From: Erysipelotrichaceae bacterium 66202529
GTDB taxonomy: Bacteria; Bacillota_I; Bacilli_A; Erysipelotrichales; Erysipelotrichaceae
DNA: 64,000 nucleotides
Direction of reading: 5' to 3'
Assembly: GCA_017161075.1 (NCBI GenBank)
Contig: CP046174.1
Coordinates: 3,224,001 to 3,288,000 of the forward strand
The position numbers and the translations under genes were made by a program. The notes beneath the pieces were generated by a model that was given only the letters and a program-made list of their open reading frames with translations, did no database searches and was not told the origin of the DNA. Below, piece after piece: positions 26,695 to 37,075 of the stretch. How positions within the stretch are numbered: the stretch's first letter is position 1; each line of letters opens with the position of its first letter.

Positions 26695-28209
26695 ATGAGT
26701 GAATCTTTCTGGATGAAACGGAATACAAAAACGACAAACTATCCAACACTGCAAAAGGAGACGGATGTACATATTGCCATTATCGGAGGCGGATTAACAG
26801 GAATCAGTACCGCCTATTATCTGGCACAGGCTGAGGAGGATGCGATTCTTTTAGAGGCGGATCAGCTGTGCTTTGGTGCCAGCGGAAGGAATACAGGAAA
26901 GCTTACCATGCAGCATGGGCTGATTTATGCGGATTTAATAGAGCATTATGATAAGGTTCTGGCAAGACAGTATTATGAAGCAAATGAAGAAGCCTTAAAT
27001 TCCATGGAGGCAATTATCAAAGAGCATGATATCTCATGTGATTTTACACGCTGCGATGCCCTGCTGTTTACTCGTGATGCTGTACAGACTGCAAAGCTGC
27101 AGGAGGAATACCAGGCCTATTTGGATCTGCATATCCCGTGTACCTATATCGATAAAACGGATGCGCCATTTCCCATGGAGGCAGGATTGCGTATGCAGTA
27201 TCAGGCACGCTTTGACCCGTATGCGTATGGCTGTGCCCTTGCGAGCATCGCGAATGAGGGCGGTATCGATATTTACGAGCATTCCCCTGTAACAGATATG
27301 CAGGAGGAGGAGCACGGGTATCGGCTGCTTGTCAACAATACGAGCGTCCATGCGGATATCGTTATCTTTGCCACCCAGTTTCCTTTTATCGATCAGGGCC
27401 ATTTCTATTTTACCCGTATGTACTGCGATCAGGAAAGTGTAATCAGTGCCCGTGTGAAGCAGGAGCTTCCAAAGGATATGATGCTGTCCATTGATCCGGT
27501 GGTACAGTCTTACAATACCTGTGAGGATACGCTGCTGTATGCCGGAAACAGCTATAAAAGCGGACATAATGCGGATATGAACAGACAGGAATTTGAAAAT
27601 ACACTGCGCGAAGATTTCATCGTACAGGAGATCACCGCTGCCTGGAATTCGCAGGATTATATGACATTTGACCAGCTGCCATTGATAGGTAAGCTGGATA
27701 AGCACGAGGATCGTGTCCTGTTTGCCAGCGGCTATAATAAGTGGGGAAATACCACAAGCTGCATCGCAGGAAAGCTGCTATGCTCCTATGCGTTGCATCG
27801 CGGCTCTCCTTACCGGATGATGTTTTCTCCTCAGCGGCTTTCAAATATCTTCTCTTTACAATTCGTCAAAGAGAATCTAAATGTTGTCAGTGCCTTTTTG
27901 AAGAGTAAGCTGCAAAAAAGCAGCAGTGATTATCCGCGTATCGGAGAAGGAACGATCATGGAGCTGGATGATCACCGCTATGGGGTTTACCGTGACGAAC
28001 AGGATGCATTGTATATCGTTGATATTCTGTGTCCGCATATGGGCTGTACTCTGCAATTCAATGCGGATGAAAAAACCTGGGACTGCCCCTGTCACGGATC
28101 CAGATTTTCCTATACCGGAGAAATTATCAAAGGGCCTGCCACGCAGAAGCTGCATACCATACATGAGGAGCATAACAAGGTTGATCCCCATATTCTGAAA
28201 AGCAAATAA
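26695..28209 (+). CDS. FAD-dependent oxidoreductase with C-terminal Rieske [2Fe-2S] domain
   Basis: A 504-residue protein. A DAO-type FAD domain opens with IAIIGGGLTGIS near 30-41 and the partner loop LLEADQLCFGASGRNTGKL. It ends with a Rieske domain from about 415: ligands C446 and H448 (CPHMGC), then C464 and H467 (CPCHGS). This fusion is known from Firmicutes as an uncharacterised amine or sugar oxidoreductase-like family. Cytosolic, no signal peptide. The ATG at 26695 has a GTGAGGTG site; the frame extends further upstream without one. It is divergent from the hydrolase-murF-ddl operon. Confidence 0.88.
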   Translation: MSESFWMKRNTKTTNYPTLQKETDVHIAIIGGGLTGISTAYYLAQAEEDAILLEADQLCFGASGRNTGKLTMQHGLIYADLIEHYDKVLARQYYEANEEALNSMEAIIKEHDISCDFTRCDALLFTRDAVQTAKLQEEYQAYLDLHIPCTYIDKTDAPFPMEAGLRMQYQARFDPYAYGCALASIANEGGIDIYEHSPVTDMQEEEHGYRLLVNNTSVHADIVIFATQFPFIDQGHFYFTRMYCDQESVISARVKQELPKDMMLSIDPVVQSYNTCEDTLLYAGNSYKSGHNADMNRQEFENTLREDFIVQEITAAWNSQDYMTFDQLPLIGKLDKHEDRVLFASGYNKWGNTTSCIAGKLLCSYALHRGSPYRMMFSPQRLSNIFSLQFVKENLNVVSAFLKSKLQKSSSDYPRIGEGTIMELDDHRYGVYRDEQDALYIVDILCPHMGCTLQFNADEKTWDCPCHGSRFSYTGEIIKGPATQKLHTIHEEHNKVDPHILKSK

Positions 28210-28586
28210 CCGTGGCTTTCACTTAGGAATAAAAAGCAGCTTGTACTATCTGCTTAGGAATGAATTCGCGCTATGATGATGCAGATAGCTTCCCATTTCT
28301 ATACTATAAGAATGATGGAAATCGCATCCGTTACACTTATACTTTACATGGCAGCATTTCAATAGAATATGATGGCTTCAGTAGAATACAAAATTATGAG
28401 TTTGGTAAAATATACTGGATATAGAATCAGAGGAAATGCAGAAAGATATCCGGCATAGATTGTTCAAAATGACTCCTGCATAGAAAAAGGATCCACGTTT
28501 TATAGACTCAATTAGGAATATGAGAAAATCAAATTTTCATTTAAACCTTCCTATATAACTAAAATAAAACAGAGAAAAGGCTACAC
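28210..28586. other. Gene-free stretch before the IS element
   Basis: No credible gene. GC content falls toward the island that starts here. Confidence 0.4.
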
Positions 28587-28594
28587 ATAATCTT
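28587..28594 (+). repeat. 8-bp target site duplication, left copy
   Basis: ATAATCTT directly abuts the left IS end; the identical right copy is at 30571-30578. Eight bases is the usual ISL3-family duplication. Confidence 0.9.
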
Positions 28595-30570
28595 GGTTCT
28601 TACTCGGTTATGGGTAAAATGGCTATCTAAACAGCACGAGAAATTGTGCTGTTTTCACCATTTAATAATGCGGTTAAGCTAAAATATTTATTATTCATCA
28701 AAAAAGGAACATAACATTTACGAAATAGATTGACTAAATTGCTTCTACCATATAAAATACGTTTGATGAGTTTGAATTTGTTGTTGTTTCCTTCAACAAA
28801 TCCAGAACTGTACGGAAGGGATATTGCGTTCTTGATCGGGGCAATATCTTTTTCTATGCCTTCTATAAATCCTTTTGATTTTGTATCTCTATACATTGTT
28901 ATAAAATCGTTCAAATTATTAGGATCATCTCCCATAAGTAATGTATGAAAGGAATCATATATTTCTTTTAGTTTTGAGACTATTGGATATTTTGTTTCAA
29001 TAGCTGCTATATTTATTTCTATTTTCCCACTCTTCGTTTTTTTCTCATCTTTAGTTGTGATATATTTTAGAACTTCGTTTCTCTTAATGGCTGTAATATC
29101 TTGTGGATACTCACTTTTTAGATACCATTTCATCGGTAATTTCACTCCAAAATTATTTTTCAACATCCGTCTGATATGACCATCCAAAGCACTCCATGAG
29201 CCATTGTAGCCTGATTTACAGATATAGCTGAATATAACCTCTGGCTTTATTCCTGCAACATACATTTTATAGATGATATTGACGTAATCATTGGTAGGTT
29301 TCTTTTTAGGTTTGTATACTGTAGGATTATCCAGTGATTGTATTTTTTCTTCGCTCATATGTATATATTTTTTGGTGGTCAACTGCGATATTTTGTATTC
29401 TACCATGATTATTTTATATTTTTTATTATCAAGTTCACTCCATCGCTGTTGTATTTTCCTTATCAACTGTTGTTTTTTTTCGACTTTCCGCGTTTTCTTT
29501 GTGCTGCTTATTACTTTTATCTGAGAAACTTTTATCAAATTTTATGATAATTCCATTTTCATCAGCTGGTTCACTATTATCATAATGAAGCTCATTTAAT
29601 CCGTCATAATCTAAATCAATCTTTAAAACGTCTGCTTTTTTTGGTTCTTCATCCATTATTTGAGAATCTCTTATAAAAATCATTTCTGGTAGTTCCTGCT
29701 TAAATATATCCTTCATTCTATCAATCAAGTTCTGAAGAAGATGAAAGCGATCAGCTATCTGTATACATTCAGGAATTACCTCGTTAAGTGCAGAAGCATA
29801 GGCGCTCGCTCTATCTCGTGTAGCGATTTTTATTTTCTTATGGTTCTTAAGCCACTCCTTCACAATGTTCTTATCTCTTCCATCAAGAAGTGCTATCAAA
29901 TGATGATCTTCCATATCATAAATTGCTGTTGAGTAGGTTTGTCCTTTTCTGATAGCTACATCATCAATTCCTATTTGTTCAACTGAAGGATTGTCTTCAA
30001 TAAGAATTTTGTCCAATAGTCTTTTGATTGAATCATTACTAATTACGACGCCTAAAAGCTTCAATACTTTACTCGCACCTTCGTTACTTAAAAACATAGA
30101 GACAGCAAGTATGAGGCAATTCAATTCATCTGTTCTTCTCTGGGAAGGAGTAACAAAAGGTAAATTCTGCATGATCACCTTTCTGTCGCATTCATCATTT
30201 GTACAGTCATACTTATAAGCAATGACATCCAGATAAGTACATTTACTTCTGATGGGATAAGTCTGTATTCTTCTGTGATATGTATTATGTAGGTCGCTGA
30301 CAGGAAATCCACAAACAGGACATATATCTTTATGTGCGGTAGCTTTCACATAAATTTCGATTTTCTTATCGTCTTCTTTCCAATCATAAACGATGAAATC
30401 ATCGCCAAACAGTTTTTCATTTAGATCAAGCTTATTATATTTCATATTCAGTACCATCCTTACCAATATTATACCATAATACCCAAATATAAGAAATATA
30501 TAAACAAAAGAAAACAGCACAATTCGCGTGCTGTTTAGATAGCCATTTTACCCATAACCGAGTAAGAACC
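28595..30570 (-). mobile_element. ISL3-family insertion sequence, 1976 bp
   Basis: Ends are long inverted repeats beginning GGTTCTTACTCGGTTATG; 44 bases match perfectly and similarity continues through an inner GCTGTTT-containing repeat. Flanked by 8-bp direct repeats, so insertion was by transposition and fairly recent. It carries one transposase gene on the minus strand that is interrupted by a frameshift. The element is far more AT-rich than the surrounding chromosome. Confidence 0.92.
28627..30445 (-). pseudogene. ISL3-family transposase, split by a +1 frame change
   Basis: Two open frames form one transposase of about 605 residues. The upstream frame (30445 to 29435) has an N-terminal zinc finger (CPVCGFP ... 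CTNDEC) and two acidic catalytic residues in GIDDVAIRKGQ and IADRFHLLQNL. The downstream frame (in phase to 28627) has the final Glu in SSGFVEGNNNK. The frames meet at a run of eight A on the minus strand (29473-29480). One base too many there explains the break. A programmed or transcriptional slippage that restores the full DDE enzyme is possible, as is simple inactivation. Confidence 0.85.
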
Positions 30571-30578
30571 ATAATCTT
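30571..30578 (+). repeat. 8-bp target site duplication, right copy
   Basis: ATAATCTT, identical to 28587-28594. Confidence 0.9.
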
Positions 30579-30671
30579 GTGTAGTTTTTTTGTATTATGG
30601 ATGTTACTTATAATCCGTTGTTTCATAGACATAGAATCGGTAGAATTATAAATAATAAAGGAGGTGCCTAA

Positions 30672-30914
30672 ATGATTCAAATGGATTTTGGAAAAACAAT
30701 AAAACTGATTCGAGAGGGTATAGGTTTGAGTCAGGAAAAATTTGCACTCTCTATTGGAATGGATAGAACATATTATGCTTCCGTAGAGGCCGGAAAAAGA
30801 AATATTTCTTTACAAAACATTTCTAAAATCGCAAATGGTTTCAATCTTTCACTAAGTGAGTTATTTACTGCAATGGAAGAATTGGAAGAAAGGAAGAAAA
30901 ATTTAAATGGATGA
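30672..30914 (+). CDS. XRE-type HTH regulator, restriction controller-like
   Basis: An 80-residue single-domain HTH protein: IREGIGLSQEKFALSIGMD then RTYYASVEAGKRNISL. Size and position ahead of restriction genes resemble the C (controller) proteins that time endonuclease expression, so that is the likely role. AGGAGGTG site seven bases before the ATG. It overlaps the next gene by 8 bases. No clear C-box was found upstream. Confidence 0.85.
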   Translation: MIQMDFGKTIKLIREGIGLSQEKFALSIGMDRTYYASVEAGKRNISLQNISKIANGFNLSLSELFTAMEELEERKKNLNG

Positions 30915-31473
30915 TTATAGTTATGAAATTCAGCAATTTAAAAATGGAATTTTTGATTTAAGAACTCGTAGATTTGGTACAGTAGCAGAAATCATGATTA
31001 AAAAATTATATGGAATGGATGATTCTGGGACATTAGCATTCGATAAAAGAGATATGAATACGAATGACCGCGTGGAGATAAAATTTTCTACCGCATTAAA
31101 GAAAAATGAAGAGGCTATCAATGATCGTAACGTATTGCGGCAAGTCATGAATGCAGACTATAAGACAAGAGCTATTTCTTCACATGAAGCTGACATTTAT
31201 GACTTTGATTCAAATATACAACAAATTAAAGGAAAGGAGTTTGACATTTTATATTACGGATTATTCTTTTCAGATCGAATAGAAATATATAAAGTTACAC
31301 GTTCTGAAGTGTTGAATTTTGAAAACTACTCAAATAAACAACATCGTGGAAATGTTGGCGAAGGACAGTTTCACTTAAACAGAAGAAATATTCAATTACA
31401 TAGAAAGTGTTTTTTAGATCAGATATTAAGTTATACGGAATTATATAGGATACTTCAAGAGGAGAATTGGTAA
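30907..31473 (+). CDS. Probable restriction endonuclease subunit 1 (188 aa)
   Basis: Not recognised by family. An acidic residue and an E-x-K pair occur in NDRVEIKFSTALKK near residue 55-68, which is compatible with a PD-(D/E)XK nuclease core. It lies between a controller-like gene (8-base overlap) and a second nuclease-like gene, and an adenine methyltransferase converges from the other side; the restriction assignment rests mainly on this context. It could be the whole endonuclease, one of two subunits, or an accessory protein. Strongly AT-rich, transferred DNA. Confidence 0.55.
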   Translation: MDDYSYEIQQFKNGIFDLRTRRFGTVAEIMIKKLYGMDDSGTLAFDKRDMNTNDRVEIKFSTALKKNEEAINDRNVLRQVMNADYKTRAISSHEADIYDFDSNIQQIKGKEFDILYYGLFFSDRIEIYKVTRSEVLNFENYSNKQHRGNVGEGQFHLNRRNIQLHRKCFLDQILSYTELYRILQEENW

Positions 31474-31474
31474 T

Positions 31475-32218
31475 ATGAAACAATTACAGCATGAATTAGA
31501 TATGTTATTATCTCAAACTGATGCAGACGAAAGAATAATAGAAGCATTGAAAAATGAGAAAGCTGTTTTCCCGTTTAGTATCGAGGGACGTATATTAGCA
31601 TATTTAATATCTATGAGAACTATTAGTTATGATAAATATATAGAATTGCAAAATGCATATACAAAGCGAAACCAGTATCTGGATCTATTTGATATGGCTC
31701 CGCGTACATTTGGAGAAACTTGGGGAGAAAAACATATTTTGAATCTTTTTCCAGCATTAAAAAAAGCCACGAAAGAAAACATTTCTTCAATGTATCCCAG
31801 ATTTGATGGAGAATTTGATTTATGGCTAGACGGAATTCGCATAGAGGTAAAAGCGTGTCGTGCGAACAACACAAGTACAAGAGGTAGCCTTGCAAGCAGA
31901 GCATATCTACACTCTGAAGCAAAAAAGAGCTCATTCAAATATCATTACCAGCAGTTGAAACTTTCTTGTTGCGATGTATTTATATGGATTGGTGTGTGCA
32001 GAGATGATTTAATTTATTGGGTATTAACTGATAAAGAACTACTACAAACAGGAAAACTGGGCCCTCAACATAGAAACGAAAATACAGGTATAGCAGGAGC
32101 AGAAGTATTTGAAGGACAGGTGTTTATGACAGAGGAGGAACTTGCTCCATTTTGCGTTGCTGAAAATGAAGTTATGAATGCTGTAAAGAGAAAAGGTTTT
32201 AATAACATATTGCAATGA
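31475..32218 (+). CDS. Probable type II restriction endonuclease (247 aa)
   Basis: The segment YPRFDGEFDLWLDGIRIEVKA near residues 108-128 has the layout of a PD-(D/E)XK active site (D, then E-V-K on the next strand). No close named family is recognised. It starts one base after the preceding gene's stop, with a GAGGAG site ten bases upstream. The converging methyltransferase makes a restriction-modification unit very likely. Recognition sequence unknown. Confidence 0.65.
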   Translation: MKQLQHELDMLLSQTDADERIIEALKNEKAVFPFSIEGRILAYLISMRTISYDKYIELQNAYTKRNQYLDLFDMAPRTFGETWGEKHILNLFPALKKATKENISSMYPRFDGEFDLWLDGIRIEVKACRANNTSTRGSLASRAYLHSEAKKSSFKYHYQQLKLSCCDVFIWIGVCRDDLIYWVLTDKELLQTGKLGPQHRNENTGIAGAEVFEGQVFMTEEELAPFCVAENEVMNAVKRKGFNNILQ

Positions 32219-32240
32219 TAGTTGATTTTGTTTCATATGT

Positions 32241-34409
32241 TTATTCGAGAAATTTATTGTCTCCATCTACAGCTTGCCTAATAACTCTCTGGTCTCTAGC
32301 TGTTAATTGAAATAATTCACATATAAGTAAATCGAGCTCATCATATTTAGCATATAGTTGTTCGCTGCTTAAGCCGCCAATGAGTAAATCCGTTACAGCG
32401 ATTATTTTATCCTGTGTTTGCTCATCAACAAAAGGAATGGGTATACTTTCGATATGAGAACGGAGTACTTTAACTGAGTTGAATTCCTTTTTGAAAATAA
32501 ACTGGGCTACTCTTGAATTAAGAATGGCTAGAACATATTTCATTTTTATTTGAGCAAATCTTGGAATGACTATGTTACAGCTATTTAAGGAAAGTGTTTG
32601 TAGGTTATCATATGCAAATACAAGTTGGTTACTAATAAAACGATATAGTAATTTTTCTGGAGCACGGTACATTTCGATAGGTGCAATTTGCTGAAAATTT
32701 TCTGGTTTGAAAACAATATAATTTGATGTTTTATTGATATGATATTTACTTATATCTGCACCTTTCAAAATCATTTCATTCTCATTTGTTTTAATTTCAG
32801 AAATATATTTTTTATTATTACCAGTTACAATTCCAAGCGCAAAATCTGAATTGTCTTTTAAATAACAAACAGAATTCACATCACGCACTTTCTGAAGAAT
32901 TTCATATTCTTCATCTGAAGCTATAAATCTAAAATAGTCTGGAGTAATTGTTCTCTCCGTTTTGATTGTAAATGTTAAATTTTTGTTACTAACAATCATT
33001 CCAATAGTAGTTAGTGGCATATTTTGATATTGTAAATCCATTATAATGCATGGACATTGCACTCCATAAAAGGCATTCCCTAAAAAATCTAATTTACGAA
33101 TAGAACATTGATTTAGTATTATACTTCTAATATCTGTATGAGCCTTAACATTTAATAATGCTTCAGGTAATACAAATGCAAGGTGTCCTCCAACAGCAAG
33201 ATTTTTAATGCCCTGCTCTATAAATAGATCATAGGATTCTAAATTTTTACCCGAAGTAGATTTAAATATGGTTTTTAATATCGACTTTTTATCTTCAGAG
33301 TAGTCGTATCCCCATGGTGGATTACCGATAATGTAATGGTAGTTATTACTAATTTCAAACTCTGTAAGGTAATCAAGTTTGGTGATATGTTTGTTTATAG
33401 CTTCAATATTTGCTTCAAATTTTAATGCCATATTTAGTTTTGTAATCCTTACGCTAATGGCATCAATATCGTTTCCATAGATATTATCAAATGATACTGT
33501 ATCTGGAAGTTGTAGCAAGAAATTTCCAGTCCCACAGCATGGATCAAGAATTCGTTCGTTTTCTTGGAAATCAAATTTGCTTATCAGTTGTTTGACAACC
33601 TTATTTGAGGTGTAATATGAGCCGGTAGCTTTTCTATTGCCTATATTTTTACATGAAATATAGATAAGACCGAGAATATCCTCTTGAAATTCATATTCAT
33701 AAATCATCTCGAACAAAAAACTATTTTGCTCACAAAATAATATAGCAGTCTTATTATTATCTATTAGGTCTAGAATAAGTGAATCATGAATTCCAATAGA
33801 AATTTCTTGTCTTAAAAATTTCAAAAGTAAATAATTTTGATTATTCCATTCAAAATTATTTTTATTTCCGAATAGATGTAAGGCGCAATCTGCAACTATG
33901 TATTGTATTACACTTTCAGTAAGCTCAATTTCATTTTCTGAAACTAAAGCTAATAGCTTTTGTAAAACAGTTATATTTATACAATTTTCCGATACATAAG
34001 AATTATATAAGGCATTTCCAGATACAAATTTTTTATTACGCCTGCTCTTTAATGCAAAATTTTTCCCTGACTGTAATTCTGTCTTTAACTTTGATATGTA
34101 TTCTTTTGCAAAGTATGTTTTTTTAGCCACACTATTTTCAGGGATCAGTTTTCCCAGCTTAATCCAATTTCGTCCAGTTGCCATAGAAATAGAAAGCTCC
34201 TCACAAACATCTTTGAGTGACAAATAATCAGATGCGTCAGGAATAAATGTAATTCTATCATCCATAGGTTTTACTGCATCTGAAGGTATTATCCATACAC
34301 CGCTCACTCTTTCACATCCAGCTATTCTATTGGTCTCACAAAGTTTTTGTATTCTTCTTTCTGAAATATTAAATTTAATAGCAGCGTCTTTAACTGAAAT
34401 ATAATCCAT
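32241..34409 (-). CDS. N6-adenine DNA methyltransferase with N-terminal DNA-binding module
   Basis: A 722-residue modification enzyme. Residues 1-120 hold two MerR/excisionase-like winged-helix units (ISVKDAAIKFNISERRIQKL; LSLKDVCEELSISMATGRNW). The SAM motif I is ILDPCCGTGNFLLQL near 287 and the catalytic motif IV is IIGNPPWGYDYS near 362, the N6-adenine Eco57I/TaqI-like class. The C-terminal part (about 480-690) resembles a target-recognition domain. It faces the endonuclease genes with 22 bases between stop codons. The start 34409 has AAGGAGG. Regulatory or targeting use of the N-terminal module is inference. Confidence 0.9.
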   Translation of the reverse strand: MDYISVKDAAIKFNISERRIQKLCETNRIAGCERVSGVWIIPSDAVKPMDDRITFIPDASDYLSLKDVCEELSISMATGRNWIKLGKLIPENSVAKKTYFAKEYISKLKTELQSGKNFALKSRRNKKFVSGNALYNSYVSENCINITVLQKLLALVSENEIELTESVIQYIVADCALHLFGNKNNFEWNNQNYLLLKFLRQEISIGIHDSLILDLIDNNKTAILFCEQNSFLFEMIYEYEFQEDILGLIYISCKNIGNRKATGSYYTSNKVVKQLISKFDFQENERILDPCCGTGNFLLQLPDTVSFDNIYGNDIDAISVRITKLNMALKFEANIEAINKHITKLDYLTEFEISNNYHYIIGNPPWGYDYSEDKKSILKTIFKSTSGKNLESYDLFIEQGIKNLAVGGHLAFVLPEALLNVKAHTDIRSIILNQCSIRKLDFLGNAFYGVQCPCIIMDLQYQNMPLTTIGMIVSNKNLTFTIKTERTITPDYFRFIASDEEYEILQKVRDVNSVCYLKDNSDFALGIVTGNNKKYISEIKTNENEMILKGADISKYHINKTSNYIVFKPENFQQIAPIEMYRAPEKLLYRFISNQLVFAYDNLQTLSLNSCNIVIPRFAQIKMKYVLAILNSRVAQFIFKKEFNSVKVLRSHIESIPIPFVDEQTQDKIIAVTDLLIGGLSSEQLYAKYDELDLLICELFQLTARDQRVIRQAVDGDNKFLE

Positions 34410-35089
34410 AAAGGCCTCCTTATTATAATTGCTATTATATACGCAAGTACGAATAAAAACAACATTAGTTATCTGTTTGATTATATTCATTATGAATATA
34501 GGGATGTAAAAGAAAATACAGCAAGTAAGATGATCAAAGAAAAGAATAGCGAGCTATGATGAATTTCATAAAATACAAATTTGCTTTATTTTTTCAATAT
34601 CATATCGATTGTTACACTGATTATGAGCATCTTTTCATCTTTATATCAACGACTTCTTCCTGTCATTCCCACAAAGCCGCATTTTTCACATTTAAATCAT
34701 TTTTCGATATCACCGAACGCAATCAACATCTCGTCATCATTTTTACATTCTTCATAGATGGTATTGAGAAATTGCTATTATGCGCTGAAACTTCTCTTGT
34801 GATAAAATTAGCCACGCATAATACCTCTTTTTGATTTTCTCATTTTACAGGTCATTAAGAATATTATTAGAACTTACGATTAAAAAAAGGAATTACTGTT
34901 GCTGTTGGTATCCTTGGAAAGGTATCTAAATTCTTGGTATGTTTGAATATTTGTATGGTTTCTTACATTAGTCTCAATTCATAGTTGATTCCTCATTATT
35001 TGAGCTGAGTACAGTCAGTAGATAGTCTACAAATACTTCAAAAATCTGACAATTAAGACCAGTTATCTGGCAGAGAGTGAGACTTACAT
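34410..35089. other. AT-rich degenerate stretch
   Basis: Many short frames but no intact gene. It probably contains decayed mobile-element sequence that is too eroded to name. Confidence 0.4.
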
Positions 35090-35535
35090 TTAAAATAACA
35101 GAGCGTCTATGTTCTGACATGATAATATTACTAAGTCCTACTGCCTCATCAACATATCATGCGGTGCTCTATCAAATAATTTTTCCAAGTCGATGTTGGA
35201 CATCCAAATAAACTCATTATTTTAAATATTCTACCATTTTAAGAATTGCCTTTTACGACTTCTATTGTACCTAACCCCATAATTATACAGTAAGAAATAA
35301 AGTTTATAGATTGATGTAAGCACCTGCACGATAGCTTGTAAAATGATTTTATCCATTACTGTAGGTATGTTTAGGTTATGCATTTCTCCATTCTGCTTTA
35401 ATATATATTCTCCTTGTCAGTGTGTGCTTATAAGTTTAGGATTTATCATTTGATAGGTTGTTAAAGCTCTTTGATATCTTCATCTACTTAATCCATGGAG
35501 ACACCATCCACACTATGTATTCCTTTTTAGGCACA
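35090..35535 (-). pseudogene. Remnant of a group II intron reverse transcriptase
   Basis: Minus-strand translation in shifting frames gives VDGVSMD, then NGEMHNLNIPTVMDKIILQA, IVQVLTSIYKLYF, YGVRYNRS and a DLEKFFDRAPHDML-like piece. These follow the order of RT blocks 1-3 of LtrA-type proteins (GVDGVS, LGIPTVMDRIIQQAI, YGFRPNRS). Multiple stops and frameshifts; the YADD block and maturase part are missing. Dead gene. Confidence 0.72.
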
Positions 35536-35599
35536 CACGTGTCTCTTTGCTTTGCTCATTTTTTCATATGATGGGATAGTTCACATACCTTTCCTTGTT

Positions 35600-35865
35600 T
35601 ACCTATCTGAAATATGCTATTGAGTTCCAATTGCCAATTTAGACTTTAGTGTTTTTCGTCACCTCATCCGTCAACACCGCCTTATATCAACCGTCTGATC
35701 TGTTGAGTCGGACTTCATGTTCGTTAGGCCACGAGTTCGCTGGCAACTACGCTTTTTGTGATTTACACCCTAGGTGTGACATGCCAATGCCAGTTGGCAG
35801 CGATATCCTTCAACCGGACATTATAATAAATTTACTCAATCTTCCTCAAGAATCAATTTAAGATG
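35600..35865 (-). other. Possible group II intron RNA domain remnant
   Basis: Lies 5' of the reverse transcriptase remnant on the same strand, is less AT-rich than its surroundings, and contains several short inverted repeats (for example GCCAACTGGC). Position and composition fit the structured intron RNA before its ORF; not proven. Confidence 0.4.
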
Positions 35866-35930
35866 CATCCTCACGAATTGAAAATGTCATACTCATCATC
35901 CTGCATACCTTAAATCCATTACCCTGTAAT

Positions 35931-37075
35931 TGCCCAATTTGTGATACACCTACATCACACGTAAAAATATAAAACCAAACGAATCAAGCACTCTATCTTA
36001 TGTGATCGAGTACCATGCAAAACGTCTTTTCTATAACCAGTGTGGAAAAATTTTTATGAGGATAATCCTTATATTCCTCCTGGCCATTCTTTAAGTAATT
36101 TAACTTTTATCAATACTTTACAGGAGCTTAAGGAATCTAATGCAACTTTCTCCAGTTTTGCCTGACATATTTTCATATCACCCAAAAAGTACAATAGATA
36201 TTTAATTTGTATATATGGGTACCCAAAAGCCCTGTATCTAAAATCATCTATATTTATGGGTTTATGCACTGAAGGATAACCACAGTAAGTATTTCTGTAT
36301 TCTTCTTAACTTTAATGCTCATGAATTAGTTGATATGCTGCCTAATAGATAAAAATATTCTCTTTTGAATTATTTTGATAAGAATTCCTGTTCGAGAGAG
36401 GAACAGTATAAGGTATATCATTATGGACATGTATGGTATTTTATCGTGATGTTTCCATATAAAATTCAAAAATACATCTATCCCTGTTTATTCATTTCAT
36501 GTAATGAAAAATATCAATTCCATTTTAGACAAGGTAAGAATTCGCTTCATGAAAGGGAGAAAGACCAATTCAATTGATTATTATTTACTTTAAAACTTCC
36601 ATAGGGTGGTATTCGCTGGTGAAGTAAGAGAAAATAAGCGTAAATTTAATAAGCAATTGCGCAGATATATCAATTGTTTCCAGCTGCTTGAGCTGATCTT
36701 AGATATATCAGGCGAACTTAAGGAGGCGTATTTGTTAAAAGATTCCTATGCAATTTTTAACATGACCAGTGATCACAAGAATGCAGATGATAAATTTTCT
36801 GATTTCATGAATAGGTAAAGGATTGCAAAATACCTAAAATGGTTGAAACCCTCCATATGTTGAATAATTGACATGACGAAATCAATCATTCTTTTATAGT
36901 GGTTGATGGCAGACGTCTATCCAATGGCATAATGGAATCAAGAAATTCTATTGTTAAATTGATTAAGAGAACAGGTACTGGATATGTTAATTTTGCCAGA
37001 TTCAGAAATAGTTGTATGTACCATATGAATAAAGATGCTATTCTCAATATAGCTGGTTGTGATATACCATAAAAA
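35931..37075 (+). pseudogene. Decayed second ISL3-family transposase
   Basis: Plus-strand reading in shifting frames gives an N-terminal zinc-finger piece CPICDTPTSHVK, then ELKESNATFSS, a DDE-region piece ending in VDMLPNR, a segment near EEQYKV, and a C-terminal part VVDGRRLSNGIMESRNSIVK followed by NFARFRN. This is the domain order of ISL3 transposases and differs from the intact element at 28595. Many stops and frameshifts. Confidence 0.75.

Larger units (their letters stand above)
28576..30595 (+). terminator. Terminator hairpin split by the IS insertion
   Basis: If the IS and one copy of its 8-base duplication are removed, the flanks join as CTACACA-TAATCT-TGTGTAG preceded by AAAAGG and followed by seven T: an intrinsic terminator reading right. 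The element sits in its loop. This was probably the terminator of the oxidoreductase gene or a lost neighbour. Confidence 0.65.

Noticed and set aside
34556-34834. 92-codon plus-strand frame in the AT-rich island
   Set aside because: Low-complexity hydrophobic sequence without a start site; probably decayed DNA.
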